Source: Solirubrobacterales bacterium (lineage in GTDB: Bacteria > Actinomycetota > Thermoleophilia > Solirubrobacterales > Solirubrobacteraceae). Taken from it: a stretch of 64,000 nucleotides of DNA. The DNA is taken from assembly GCA_027315255.1 (NCBI GenBank), contig DAHUYL010000190.1, positions 1-64,000 of the forward strand. The letters are read 5' to 3'. The position numbers and the translations under genes were made by a program. Positions 1-9,434 of the stretch are shown in pieces (position 1 is the first letter of the stretch; each line of letters begins with the position of its first letter). A model generated the notes under the pieces. That model worked only from the letters and a program-made list of their open reading frames with translations, was not told the origin of the DNA and made no database searches.

Positions 1-789
1 GTGGTGTATGCGCCCCGGGACGAGCCGTTGCTGGGCGATCACGAAGCCGTCGCCCTCGCCGCCCAGCAGCGCCTCGGGACCGAGCCGCACGTTCTCGTAG
101 TAGATCTCGGTGTGGCCGCCGAGGACGCCGTAGCGCTCGTAGGGGTGCTCCATCGTCGGCACGTCGCGCACGAGCCGCACGCCCGGGGTGTCGACCGGCA
201 CGATGAACATCGACGCGCGGCGGTGCGGGCGCGCGTCCGGGTCGGTGACGGCCATCAGGATCAGGAAGTCGGCGATCGAGCCGTTCGAGGTGAACCACTT
301 GTGGCCGTTCACGATCCAGCCGTCGCCGTCGCGGGCGGCGCGCGTCGCGAGCTGGGTCGGGTCGGACCCCGGCGTCTCGGGCTCGGTCATCGAGAACGCC
401 GAGAACAGCTCGCCGGCGAGCAGCGGCCCGAGCCAGCGCTGCTTCTGCTCCGGGGTGCCCGCGATCGCGAGGATCTCGGCGTTGCCGGAGTCGGGCGCCT
501 GGCAGCCGAACGCGTTCGGCGCGAACACCGGGGAGGTGCCGAGGATCTCGTGCATCAGCCCGAGCTTCACCTGGCCGAAGCCCTGGCCGCCCAGCTCGGG
601 CGGCAGGTGCGCCGCCCACAGCCCCTGCGCCTTGACCGCGCGCTTCAGCGGCGCGTAGATCGCGTCGAGCTGCGCCTGGCCGAGCTCCTCGCCGATCGTC
701 TCGATCGGCCAGATCTCCTCGCGGACGAACTCGCGCATCCACTCGAGCTTGCGCTCGAACTCCGGCTCGGTCGAGAAATCCCATGGCAT
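1..789 (-). CDS. acyl-CoA dehydrogenase (C-terminus runs off window start)
   Basis: Reverse frame from ATG at 789 reads MPWDFSTEPEFERKLEWMREFVREEIWP...FSAFSMTEPETPGSDPTQLATRA...WIVNGHKWFTSNG, typical ACAD motifs. Confidence 0.88.
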   Translation of the reverse strand, partial: MPWDFSTEPEFERKLEWMREFVREEIWPIETIGEELGQAQLDAIYAPLKRAVKAQGLWAAHLPPELGGQGFGQVKLGLMHEILGTSPVFAPNAFGCQAPDSGNAEILAIAGTPEQKQRWLGPLLAGELFSAFSMTEPETPGSDPTQLATRAARDGDGWIVNGHKWFTSNGSIADFLILMAVTDPDARPHRRASMFIVPVDTPGVRLVRDVPTMEHPYERYGVLGGHTEIYYENVRLGPEALLGGEGDGFVIAQQRLVPGRIHH

Positions 790-819
790 CTGGCGGTCAG
801 CTCCTTCGGATCGCGTGGG

Positions 820-1932
820 TCACGTTCCGGCGAGCGCCGGCTCGCGGGACAGCAACAGGTCGGCCACGCGCCGCTCGTGCTCGGGCGGGCCGCCGAACCG
901 TCCGGCGCATTCGAGCGCACGCCGGTAGACGAGGTGGAGGTCGTGCTCTCGCGTGAACCCTACGCCGCCGAACGCCTGCAGCGCGCCCTCGACGACGACC
1001 TTCGCCGCCGCCGCGCCGTGCGCCTTCGCGACCGCGGCGGCGGCCGCTGCGTCATCGGTTCGCTCCTCGAGCGCGGCGGCCGCGTACAGGACCGCCGCCC
1101 ACGCGGTCTCGCGCAGCGCGTGCTGCTCGGCGAGCAGGTGCGCCACCGCCTGGAAGCCGCCGATCACGCGCCCGTACTGCTCGCGCTCGAGCGCGTAGGC
1201 GACGGCCAGCTCGAGCGCGGCGGCGGCGGCGCCGAGACCCTCGGCGGTGCTCGCGACCGCGGCGACGTCGAGCGCGTACGCCAGCGCGCCTGCGAAGGCC
1301 GGGCCGCCGAGCAGCTCCGACTCGGAGACGCGGACCCGGTGCAGCGCCACCCGGCACGGTGCGCACGCCGGGTCGATGCCCGGCGTCGGGACGATCGACA
1401 CGCCGGCGCGTGCCGGCTCGACCAGCGCGACGGCAGGCGCCCCGTCGAGCTTGGCGAGGACCGCCAGCAGCCCGACCGACGCGGCGTGGTGCACGCCGAG
1501 CTTCTCGCCCGACAGCGCCAGCTCGCCGCCCGCGGCCCGGGTCACGGTCGTGGCCGGTGCGGACGTCCACGAGGAGCGCGGCTCGAGCATCGCCAGCGCA
1601 AGCGGCGGCTGCCCCGCGACGATCCGTTCGAGCTGGGCGCTGTCGCACGCAGCCGCCACGCGCGCCACGAGTGCGGTGTCGACGAGGGTCGTCGGCGCCG
1701 CCCGGCGGCCGACCTGCTCGGCCAGCAGGCACAGGCCCGGAACGCCGAACGGGTCGTCGCTGTCGAGCCCCACCCCGAGCCAGCCGAGCTCCGCCAACCG
1801 GCGCCACAGCGCGGTCGCCTCGCCGTCGCCGGCGTGGAAGCTGCGCGCGAGCGACAGCGGCGCGAGCCGGTCCAGTGCACCGATCGCGGACTGGCGCAGC
1901 TCCGCCTGCTCGTCGCTGCACTCGAGGTCCAC
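820..1932 (-). CDS. acyl-CoA dehydrogenase family protein, probable partner subunit of the adjacent ACAD
   Basis: 370 aa ORF; ACAD C-terminal motif ALQAFGGVGFTREHDLHLVYRRAL. Confidence 0.9.
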   Translation of the reverse strand: MDLECSDEQAELRQSAIGALDRLAPLSLARSFHAGDGEATALWRRLAELGWLGVGLDSDDPFGVPGLCLLAEQVGRRAAPTTLVDTALVARVAAACDSAQLERIVAGQPPLALAMLEPRSSWTSAPATTVTRAAGGELALSGEKLGVHHAASVGLLAVLAKLDGAPAVALVEPARAGVSIVPTPGIDPACAPCRVALHRVRVSESELLGGPAFAGALAYALDVAAVASTAEGLGAAAAALELAVAYALEREQYGRVIGGFQAVAHLLAEQHALRETAWAAVLYAAAALEERTDDAAAAAAVAKAHGAAAAKVVVEGALQAFGGVGFTREHDLHLVYRRALECAGRFGGPPEHERRVADLLLSREPALAGT

Positions 1933-1938
1933 GGCGCG

Positions 1939-3090
1939 TCAGCTCCTCGGAAGGCCGAGGATCCGTTCGGCGATGATGTTCTTCTGCACCTGCGAGGTGC
2001 CGCCGTAGATCGAGGCGGCGCGGGAGTACAGGTAGACGTTCTGCCACCCGGGCGCGTAGGTGGCGGCGGGCCCGAGCACGGCGAGCGCCGTGTCGCCCAG
2101 CAGCTGTTCGGCCCGGGTCAGCTGGAGCTTGTCGATCGAGGTCTCGAGCCCGGGGCGGCCCTTGGCGATCATCGTCCCGACGGTCCGGGCGGATTGGCAG
2201 CGCAGCACCTCGAGCTGGATGTGCGTGCGGGCCAGCAGCGAGCGGACCTCCGCGTCCTCGAGCACCGGCCGCCCGTCGCGCTCGAGCCTGCGCGCGTCGG
2301 CGATCAGGCGGTCGAGCAGGACCCTCAGCTTGACCGCCCTGGCGGCGACCGCCGGCCCCCGCTCGTGCGCGAGCGAGTGCATCGCGATCGACCAGCCGGC
2401 GTTCGGGGCGCCGATGATCTGATCCTTCGGCACGGCCACCTCGTCGAAGTAGACCTCGCTGAACTCGGGCTCGCCGGTCAGCTGCTCGAGCGGGCGCACG
2501 TCGATCCCCGGCGCGCGCATGTCCGCGACCAGGTAGGAGATGCCCTTGTGTGCCGCGGCCTCGAGATCCGTTCGTGCGAGGACGGCGCACCAAGTGGCGT
2601 GCTGCGCCCACGAGGTCCACGTCTTCTGGCCGCGAAGCACCCAGTGGTCGCCGCGGTCCTCGGCGACGGTTCGCAGCGCCGCCAGGTCCGAGCCCGCGCC
2701 CGGCTCCGAGAACCCCTGGCACCAGATCTCCTCGCCGCTGAGGATCTTGGGCAGCCACCTGCGCTTCTGCTCGGCGGTGCCGTGCGCGACGATCGACGGA
2801 CCGACGACCCCGAGCCCGACGACGCCGATCAGCTCAGGCGCGCCCGCGCGCGCGAGCTCCTGCTCGACGACCATCTGCTCGCCGAGCGTCGCCCCCCGCC
2901 CGCCGTGCTCCGTCGGCCACGCGACGTTGACGAGTCCGGCCTCGTGGAGCCTGCGCTGCCACTCCCGCAGCCACGCGATTCGCGCGTCGAACTCCTCCGG
3001 GAGCTCTCGCGCGTCGGCAGCGCCGGCCGAGAGGAAGCTGTGCACCTCCTCGGCGATCCGTCGCTCGGCGTCGCTGCGGGTCAAGCGCAC
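1939..3090 (-). CDS. acyl-CoA dehydrogenase
   Basis: 383 aa; WCQGFSEPGAGSDLAALRT, GQKTWTSWAQHA, SIYGGTSQVQKNIIAERILGLP. Confidence 0.93.
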   Translation of the reverse strand: MRLTRSDAERRIAEEVHSFLSAGAADARELPEEFDARIAWLREWQRRLHEAGLVNVAWPTEHGGRGATLGEQMVVEQELARAGAPELIGVVGLGVVGPSIVAHGTAEQKRRWLPKILSGEEIWCQGFSEPGAGSDLAALRTVAEDRGDHWVLRGQKTWTSWAQHATWCAVLARTDLEAAAHKGISYLVADMRAPGIDVRPLEQLTGEPEFSEVYFDEVAVPKDQIIGAPNAGWSIAMHSLAHERGPAVAARAVKLRVLLDRLIADARRLERDGRPVLEDAEVRSLLARTHIQLEVLRCQSARTVGTMIAKGRPGLETSIDKLQLTRAEQLLGDTALAVLGPAATYAPGWQNVYLYSRAASIYGGTSQVQKNIIAERILGLPRS

Positions 3091-3136
3091 CAGTCCAGCC
3101 TCTCTTCCCGATTTGAAGTTGGTTTAGTATAGCGCC

Positions 3137-3922
3137 ATGCCGCTCGACTTCCGCCTCGACGAACGTGTGGCGCTCGTGACCGGGGGCACCCGCGGGCTCG
3201 GGTTCGAGATCGCACGCGCGTTCGCCGCCGCCGGCGCCGGCGTGATCGTCGCGAGCCGCCATCAGGAGGCGTGCGAGCGGGCCGCCGCCAAGCTTCGCGC
3301 GGCCGGCGCGGACGCGCTCGGGATCCAGTGCCACGTCGGGCACTGGGGCGAGGTCGAGCGGCTCGCGGAGGCGGCGGAGGGATGGCGCGGCGGGGTCGAC
3401 GTGCTCGTCAACAACGCCGGCATGTCGCCGCTCTACGAGCGAGTCAGCGATATCAGCGAGGAGCTCTGGGACAAGGTCATCTCGGTCAACCTGAAAGGCC
3501 CGTTCCGCCTCAGCGCGCTGCTCGGCGAGGCGATGCGCCGTCGCGGCCGGGGCTCGATCGTCAACGTCTCGAGCATGGGGGCGGTCCGTCCGACCGCGGA
3601 CATCGTCCCGTACGCCGCGGCCAAGGCCGGGCTGAACGCGATGACGGCGGCGCTGGCGGGCGCGTTCGGTCCCGAGGTGCGGGTCAACTGCATCATGCCC
3701 GGGCCGTTCCTGACCGACATCTCGAGCCACTGGGACCAGCAGCGGTTCGCCGACCTCGCCCGCACGTTTCCGCTGCGGCGGGGCGGGCGTCCGGAGGAGG
3801 TCGCCGGGGCTGCGCTGTATCTCGCCAGCGACGCCTCGAGCTTCACGACCGGCGCCGTGATCCCCGTCGACGGGGGCGGTCAGTGGAGCCAGGCCGGAAC
3901 CGGTGAGCCTCATGGTTCCTGA
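3137..3922 (+). CDS. SDR family oxidoreductase
   Basis: 261 aa; TGGTRGLG, NNAGMS, YAAAKAGLNAM, C-terminal IPVDGGGQW. Confidence 0.92.
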   Translation: MPLDFRLDERVALVTGGTRGLGFEIARAFAAAGAGVIVASRHQEACERAAAKLRAAGADALGIQCHVGHWGEVERLAEAAEGWRGGVDVLVNNAGMSPLYERVSDISEELWDKVISVNLKGPFRLSALLGEAMRRRGRGSIVNVSSMGAVRPTADIVPYAAAKAGLNAMTAALAGAFGPEVRVNCIMPGPFLTDISSHWDQQRFADLARTFPLRRGGRPEEVAGAALYLASDASSFTTGAVIPVDGGGQWSQAGTGEPHGS

Positions 3923-3931
3923 ACTGAGTTC
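3921..3931. promoter_or_regulatory. GAACTGAGTTC palindromic box (shared motif)
   Basis: perfect 5-1-5 palindrome upstream of the SDR start at 3950. Confidence 0.55.
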
Positions 3932-3949
3932 TGTTAGATTCATGGTGCG

Positions 3950-4702
3950 ATGAGCGACTCGCTGTTCGACCTCCGGGGCAGGGTCGCGATCGTGACCGGG
4001 GCATCGGCGGGGCTGGGGGCGCGGTTCGCGCTGACGCTCGCCGCGGCCGGTGCGAACGTGGTGGCGTGCGCACGGCGGCTCGAGCCGCTCGAGCGGCTGG
4101 CAGCCGAGCACGAGCGAGTCCAGGCCGTCCGCTGCGACGTGACCGACGAGGAGCAGCTGCAGGCGCTGGTGGCCGACGCCGTCGAGCGCCACGGACGGAT
4201 CGACGTGTGCGTCAACAACGCCGGGATCTCCTCCAACGGCGAGCAGAGCGACCCGGGCCGCTTCGCCCAGGTCCTCGAGGTGAACGTCCGGTCGGTGTTC
4301 GCGCTGTCGCACCTGGTCGCCGAACCGATGCTCGCCCAGGGCCGCGGGAGCATCGTCAACGTCAGCTCGATGTTCGGGATCGTCGCCTCCTCGCCCGTCC
4401 CTGAGGCGGGTTACGTCGCATCGAAGGCGGCGGTCAACGGGCTCACGCGCGAGCTCGGGGCGCAGTGGGCGGGGGCGGGGGTGCGGGTCAACGCACTCGC
4501 GCCCGGCTGGTTCCCGACCGACATGAACGCCGAGCTGTTCGCGGACGAGCGGACCGCGAACTGGGTGGCGCGCACCTGTCCGATGGGGCGCGTCGGGCGT
4601 CCCGACGAGCTGGACGGGGCGCTGCTGTTCCTGGCGAGCGACGCCTCCTCGTACTGTACGGGCCAGGTCATCGTGGTCGACGGAGGGTGGACGTTGCGAT
4701 GA
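3950..4702 (+). CDS. SDR family oxidoreductase
   Basis: 250 aa; TGASAGLG, NNAGIS, YVASKAAVN, VVDGGWTLR. Confidence 0.92.
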   Translation: MSDSLFDLRGRVAIVTGASAGLGARFALTLAAAGANVVACARRLEPLERLAAEHERVQAVRCDVTDEEQLQALVADAVERHGRIDVCVNNAGISSNGEQSDPGRFAQVLEVNVRSVFALSHLVAEPMLAQGRGSIVNVSSMFGIVASSPVPEAGYVASKAAVNGLTRELGAQWAGAGVRVNALAPGWFPTDMNAELFADERTANWVARTCPMGRVGRPDELDGALLFLASDASSYCTGQVIVVDGGWTLR

Positions 4703-5739
4703 ACGTGTCGAGCAAGGGCACCGCGCTTGGGATCGAGGCCGCACGCGTGAGCGAGTGGCTGGCCGGCGCGACCGAGCTCGAGCCCCCGCTCTCCTACGCG
4801 CGGATCGGAAACGGCCAGTCGAACCTCACCTACCGTGTCGTCGATGCGTGCGGTCGCCGGGCGGTGCTGCGCCGGCCGCCGCTCGGGGCGGTGCTCGAGT
4901 CCGCGCACGACATGGCACGCGAGTACCGGATCGTGTCCGGTCTGAGCCGGGTGGGCGCGCCGGTGCCCGCGACGCTCGCGCTGTGCAACGACCTCGAGGT
5001 GACCGGCGCCCCGTTCTACGTGATGGAGCTCGTGGACGGGGCGATCGTCTACACGGACGTCGACGCGCTGGCGTTGCCGGTGGACGCCCGGCGGACGGCG
5101 GGGCTGGAGATGGGCCGGACGCTCGCGCGGCTGCAGGACGCAGATCTCGCCGCCGCAGGTCTGGGGGACCTGCGGCGCAGCACCCCCTATACCGCTCGGC
5201 AGCTGCGACGCTGGCGCGGCCAGTGGGAGGCGTCGCGGACCCGGGAGCTGCCGGCCGTCGACGAGCTCGCAGACCGGCTCGAGGCGGCGATGCCACCCGA
5301 GCACGAGCAGGTTCTCGTCCACGGCGACTACCGGCTCGACAATCTTGTCGTGCGCGACGACGGAACGACCGCGGCCGTGCTCGACTGGGAGCTGTGCAGC
5401 GCCGGGCATCCACTCGCCGACGTCGGGCTGGCGCTCGCGTACTGGCAGATGGCCGCGCGCGACGACATCCTGTTCGACCACGCGGTGACGGTGCTGCCGG
5501 GCTTCCCCGCGCCGGACGAGATCGTCGGTGCGTACACCGAGTTCAGCGGGCGCGACGCGGCGGCCGTGCCGTACTTCGTCGCGTTCGCCTACTGGAAGGT
5601 CGCGATCATCGTCGAAGGCGTCCACCGGCGGTGGCTGGGCAATCCGGCGAACGGGGCGGAGTCGGCGTCCCGCGTCGGCGCGACCGTGCCCCGCCTGATC
5701 GCGCTGGCGCTGGACGCTGCGGCCGCCGCCGGGATCTGA
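4699..5739 (+). CDS. phosphotransferase family protein (APH fold, ACAD10/11 N-domain-like)
   Basis: ATG at 4699 overlaps upstream TGA (ATGA); VLVHGDYRLDNLVV and AVLDWELCSAGHPLADVG kinase motifs. Confidence 0.88.
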   Translation: MNVSSKGTALGIEAARVSEWLAGATELEPPLSYARIGNGQSNLTYRVVDACGRRAVLRRPPLGAVLESAHDMAREYRIVSGLSRVGAPVPATLALCNDLEVTGAPFYVMELVDGAIVYTDVDALALPVDARRTAGLEMGRTLARLQDADLAAAGLGDLRRSTPYTARQLRRWRGQWEASRTRELPAVDELADRLEAAMPPEHEQVLVHGDYRLDNLVVRDDGTTAAVLDWELCSAGHPLADVGLALAYWQMAARDDILFDHAVTVLPGFPAPDEIVGAYTEFSGRDAAAVPYFVAFAYWKVAIIVEGVHRRWLGNPANGAESASRVGATVPRLIALALDAAAAAGI

Positions 5740-5743
5740 CGTC

Positions 5744-7357
5744 GTGCAGACGAGGAAGCGCGAGCCCGAGGCGCAGGTCTACTACGAGCGGGGGTTCTGG
5801 CGGCGCGAGGACCTCTGGCAGGACTTCGACGCGATCGCCGGCGAGCGACCGGACAAGGTTGCGCTCGACTGCCGCGATGCAACGCTGACGTTCGGCGAGC
5901 TGCGCCACGCCGCGGCGGCGCTGTCGGCGCGGCTGGCGCGGGCGGGGGTGGCGCCCGGGGACGTCGTCGGGCTGTGCGGCCGGCACTCGATCGAGGCGGT
6001 GATCGCGCTGATGGCGTGCGTTCACCGCGGCGCCGTGCTCGCGCTGGTGCCGCCGATGTTCAGCGAGCAGCAGCTGCAGGCGCTGATGCGCCAGTGCGGC
6101 GCGGGCACGCTGCTCGGCTTCGGCGGCGGCGAGTCGATCGCCAAGCTGGGCGCGGTGGCCGCCCGCCTCGGCGCCCGATTCCTTGGGCTCGCCGCCGATG
6201 ACGTGGGCGCGCTGCTCGCCGAACCGGCGCCGCCGGCGGGCGGGCGCGAGCCCGCGCGCGACCCGGTCGACCCTGACGCGATGGCGGTCATCCTGCTGTC
6301 GTCGGGAACGACCTCGACGCCGAAGGGGATCGTCCATTCGACCAACACGATCCGCTACGCGAGCGAGCAGGTGATCGCACGTTACGGTCTCGACGGCGCG
6401 GACTGCCTGCTCGTGATCACCGAGTTCGGGTTCGTCGGCGGACTCGTGTTCGGATACCTGCCGGCGCTCATCTCGGGGGCGACGGCCGTGCTCCTGCCGA
6501 AGTGGGACGTCGTCGAGGCGGTCCGCTTGATCGAGCGCCACCGCTGCACCTACACGCTGCTGATGCCGACCCACGGAGCGGACCTGCTCTACTGCGAGGA
6601 GGCCGATGCGCGCGATCTGTCGAGCCTGCGGGTGCTGGTGTCCGCCGGGATGAGCCGCGAGCGCCGGATCGCGATGCGCGAGCGCTTCGGGTTGCCGCCG
6701 CTCGGCGACTACGGCCTGTCCGAGGTGCCGGGCAACTGCTCGCCGGCTCCCGACGCGCCGTGGCAGAAGATCCTCGAGACGGACGGCCTGCCGCTCGACG
6801 GCACCGACCTGCGGATCCTCGATGCCGACGACCGGCGCTTGCCGCCCGGCGCTCAGGGACACGTCGTGATCAACGGGCCGAGCCGGTTCCTCGGCTTCCT
6901 GCGCAACGACGAGCTCACGCGGGCGTCGCTGACCGCCTGGGGCGGGTACCGCACGGGCGACATCGGCACGCTCGACGCGGACGGGTACATGACCTACATC
7001 GGCCGCGACAAGGACATCATCCGCCGAGGCGGGATGACGATCGTGCCGACCGAGGTCGAGGCCGTGCTGCTCGGCCATCCGGCGGTTCGCGAGGCGGTCG
7101 TCGTCGGCATCGACGATGACCGGCTCGGGGAACGCGCGTGCGCCGCGCTGATCCTGCAGGACGGCTTCGCCGCTCCGAGCCTCGAGGAGCTGCAGGAGTT
7201 CCTCGAGCAGGCGGGCGTCGGCAAGTACGCCTGGCCCGAGCGGATCGAGCTGTTCGACGAGTTCCCGCGGACGCCGTCGCTGAAGGCGGTCAAGCGCGAC
7301 ATCCGTGCCGCTGTTGCGGCGCGGATGGCCGCGGAGCCGGTCGCGGGCCATAACTGA
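5744..7357 (+). CDS. AMP-dependent acyl-CoA synthetase/ligase
   Basis: 537 aa; LLSSGTTSTPKG, GDYGLSE, YRTGDIGTLDADGYMTYIGRDKDIIRRGG. Confidence 0.93.
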   Translation: MQTRKREPEAQVYYERGFWRREDLWQDFDAIAGERPDKVALDCRDATLTFGELRHAAAALSARLARAGVAPGDVVGLCGRHSIEAVIALMACVHRGAVLALVPPMFSEQQLQALMRQCGAGTLLGFGGGESIAKLGAVAARLGARFLGLAADDVGALLAEPAPPAGGREPARDPVDPDAMAVILLSSGTTSTPKGIVHSTNTIRYASEQVIARYGLDGADCLLVITEFGFVGGLVFGYLPALISGATAVLLPKWDVVEAVRLIERHRCTYTLLMPTHGADLLYCEEADARDLSSLRVLVSAGMSRERRIAMRERFGLPPLGDYGLSEVPGNCSPAPDAPWQKILETDGLPLDGTDLRILDADDRRLPPGAQGHVVINGPSRFLGFLRNDELTRASLTAWGGYRTGDIGTLDADGYMTYIGRDKDIIRRGGMTIVPTEVEAVLLGHPAVREAVVVGIDDDRLGERACAALILQDGFAAPSLEELQEFLEQAGVGKYAWPERIELFDEFPRTPSLKAVKRDIRAAVAARMAAEPVAGHN

Positions 7358-7372
7358 CATGACGTCGAGTCA
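7355..7372. promoter_or_regulatory. imperfect palindrome TGACATGACGTCGAGTCA, candidate TetR operator
   Basis: TGAC..GACGTC..GTCA symmetric at 14 of 18 positions, just upstream of the TetR start at 7392. Confidence 0.5.
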
Positions 7373-7391
7373 ACGCCGTATCATCTGACGA

Positions 7392-8051
7392 ATGCCACGA
7401 GCAACGGTCAAGCGGACCGTCGGCACCTCCTCACGCAGCAAGCGGGAGGACATTCTCGCCGCAGCCGCGGACCACTTCGGCCGTCAGGGCTACGAGGACA
7501 CGAAGTGGGCCGACATCGCCGCCGACGTCGGCGTCGGGTCGACCGCGCTCTACCACTACTTCGAATCGAAGCTTCACTGCCTGTTCGAGATCATGCTCGA
7601 CACGCTGTCGTCGTTCCGCACGGTGTTCGACGACGTCACCCACTCCCACGAGCGGTTCGAGGACGGGTTCGTGGCGCTCCTGCACGCGAACTTCGAGCTG
7701 AACGAAGCCGAGGTCGCGAGGTGCCGCGTACTGGTCGCCGAGCAGGGTCGCCTCAGCCAGCCGCGCGCGACCGAGCGGGAGGAGGAAGCACGCCAGCGGG
7801 CGCGCTCGCGGGTCCGCGAGCTCGAGACGGCCTGGTCGAACTACCTGTCGCGGGGGATGGCGACGGGCGCGATCCCCGAAGCCGATCCGCAGCTGCTGAC
7901 CCGGGCCGTGCTCGGCTTCTACAACAGCGTATGGCACTGGTACCGGCCCCGCGGCTCGCTGTCGCTCAGCGACGTCGACGAGTTCTTCGTCCCGCGCATG
8001 CTGATGATCGTCGGGCTGGCGCCGGCGCCGGCGCCTCGAGCGGTCTCGTAG
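7392..8051 (+). CDS. TetR/AcrR family transcriptional regulator
   Basis: 219 aa; N-terminal HTH SKREDILAAAADHFGRQGYEDTKWADIAADVGVGSTALYHYFESK. Confidence 0.93.
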   Translation: MPRATVKRTVGTSSRSKREDILAAAADHFGRQGYEDTKWADIAADVGVGSTALYHYFESKLHCLFEIMLDTLSSFRTVFDDVTHSHERFEDGFVALLHANFELNEAEVARCRVLVAEQGRLSQPRATEREEEARQRARSRVRELETAWSNYLSRGMATGAIPEADPQLLTRAVLGFYNSVWHWYRPRGSLSLSDVDEFFVPRMLMIVGLAPAPAPRAVS

Positions 8052-8291
8052 CGGTTGCCGACCGCTGGCGTTCGTGTCGGCTGAGCGGGGTGCTACGGTG
8101 ACGATGTGGGCGATGGGCTCGCCTGCGGGGTTCTCCGCCGCCGACGCGGCGAATCTCCCTCCGACTCGTGACCGCGCCGGCGCAGCAAGGAGATCGATGT
8201 TCTCCCACCGCTATGAACAGTGCGGCGCAGCTTGTTCGGGCGCGCAGCCCGGAGCCCATGAGCTCGGCGTGCCGGACGGGGACGTGACGGC

Positions 8292-8456
8292 GTGAAGAGC
8301 GCGCGGGAGCGGGCCGAGGAGAAGCGGGCGGAGAAGCTCGAGCGGGTTCGCGAGCAGGTGGCGAGCGGTTCGCTGGTGATCCGTCAGATGACCGAGGAGG
8401 AGCGCCGTCGCTACGCGCCGGTCGCGCCGCGGCCGAAGCGTCCCTGGCAGCGGTGA
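8292..8456 (+). CDS. small charged hypothetical protein (54 aa)
   Basis: GTG start; VKSARERAEEKRAEKLERVREQVASGSLVIRQMTEEERRRYAPVAPRPKRPWQR*; below track length cut-off. Confidence 0.5.
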   Translation: MKSARERAEEKRAEKLERVREQVASGSLVIRQMTEEERRRYAPVAPRPKRPWQR

Positions 8457-8467
8457 GCATGCCTGAA

Positions 8468-8499
8468 CGCGCGGGGCCCTGAGCGCGCGGGGCCCTGAG
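8468..8499. repeat. perfect 16-bp direct tandem duplication (CGCGCGGGGCCCTGAG x2)
   Basis: two identical adjacent 16-mers read directly. Confidence 0.85.
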
Positions 8500-8618
8500 C
8501 GAGGACGCCCGCAAGCGCGGTCGGTAGGGCTGTCCCCCCGACATGGCGTCAGGGGGTCGTGTCGAGCCTGGCCGTCGGCATGGTGACGACGACCCGAAGG
8601 CCGCCGTGACCGGGTGAC

Positions 8619-9434
8619 TCAGGTGCCGGTCCAGACGGGGTCGCGCTTCTCGAGGAATGCGGCGACACCCTCCCTGGCGTCGTTGGAGTTGTGACAGACG
8701 TTGCAGGCCATCTGCTCCATCACGATCAGTGACTCCTGATCGGCATCGAGGCCGCGGTTGAGCGTGTTCTTGGTGATCTTCATGCAGAACGGGCTGAGGC
8801 TCGTGAGCTGGGAGACGAACGCGTCGACCACCTCGTCGAGCCGATCGGCGGGCGCCGAGGCGTTGCACAGGTTCCATTCGGCACTGGCGGCCTCCCTGCC
8901 CGTCAGCAGCTTGCCCGTCAGCATCAGCTCCTTCGCCTTGCGCAGCCCCATGATCCGCGGCAGCCGGTAGATCGGGCCGCAGCCGCCGAACAGCGCGCGG
9001 CGGATGTGGAAGTCACCGATGCGGGCGTCGTCCTCGGCGATCGCGAAGTCGGTCGAGATCAGCAGCTCGAACCCGCCTGCGACGGCGTGGCCCTCGACCA
9101 CCGCGATCGTCGGCTTGTCCATCGTCTGGATCGTGTTGTACGTCTTGGCGGAGAAGTTCGCCAGCCGAAGCGACTCGCGACTGGTCCCGAGGTGCTCGCT
9201 CGAGAGCATGTTCAGATCCGCTCCGGCACAGAACGTGTGACCGCGACCGCGGAACACCACCGCTCGCACGTCGGGGTCGGCGGCCGCCTCGTCGATCCGC
9301 GTCGCCATCTGGCTCAGCAGGGCCCAGTTGACGGCGTTCTTGATGTGCGGGCGATTGAGCCAGATCGTGGCGACGTGGTCGGCTACCTCGTACTGGATCG
9401 GCTCGGTGTCGATCGGCGCATCGGTGATGGTCAT
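8619..9434 (-). CDS. enoyl-CoA hydratase/isomerase family protein
   Basis: ATG at 9434; VVFRGRGHTFCAGADLNML, AVVEGHAVAGGFELLISTDFAIAEDDARIGD. Confidence 0.92.
   Translation of the reverse strand: MTITDAPIDTEPIQYEVADHVATIWLNRPHIKNAVNWALLSQMATRIDEAAADPDVRAVVFRGRGHTFCAGADLNMLSSEHLGTSRESLRLANFSAKTYNTIQTMDKPTIAVVEGHAVAGGFELLISTDFAIAEDDARIGDFHIRRALFGGCGPIYRLPRIMGLRKAKELMLTGKLLTGREAASAEWNLCNASAPADRLDEVVDAFVSQLTSLSPFCMKITKNTLNRGLDADQESLIVMEQMACNVCHNSNDAREGVAAFLEKRDPVWTGT

Noticed and set aside
52-2758. other long out-of-frame ORFs such as 1052..2758 (-)
   Set aside because: Overlap convincing ACAD genes in another frame; no recognisable motifs.
1-3132. 1043-aa plus-strand ORF
   Set aside because: Antisense to three clear acyl-CoA dehydrogenases; Arg/Ala/Gly/Asp-rich composition typical of reverse-frame artefacts in high-GC DNA.
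8050-8067. AGCGGT-TGCCG-ACCGCT hairpin after tetR
   Set aside because: Only a 6-bp stem without a U-tract; too weak to call a terminator confidently.
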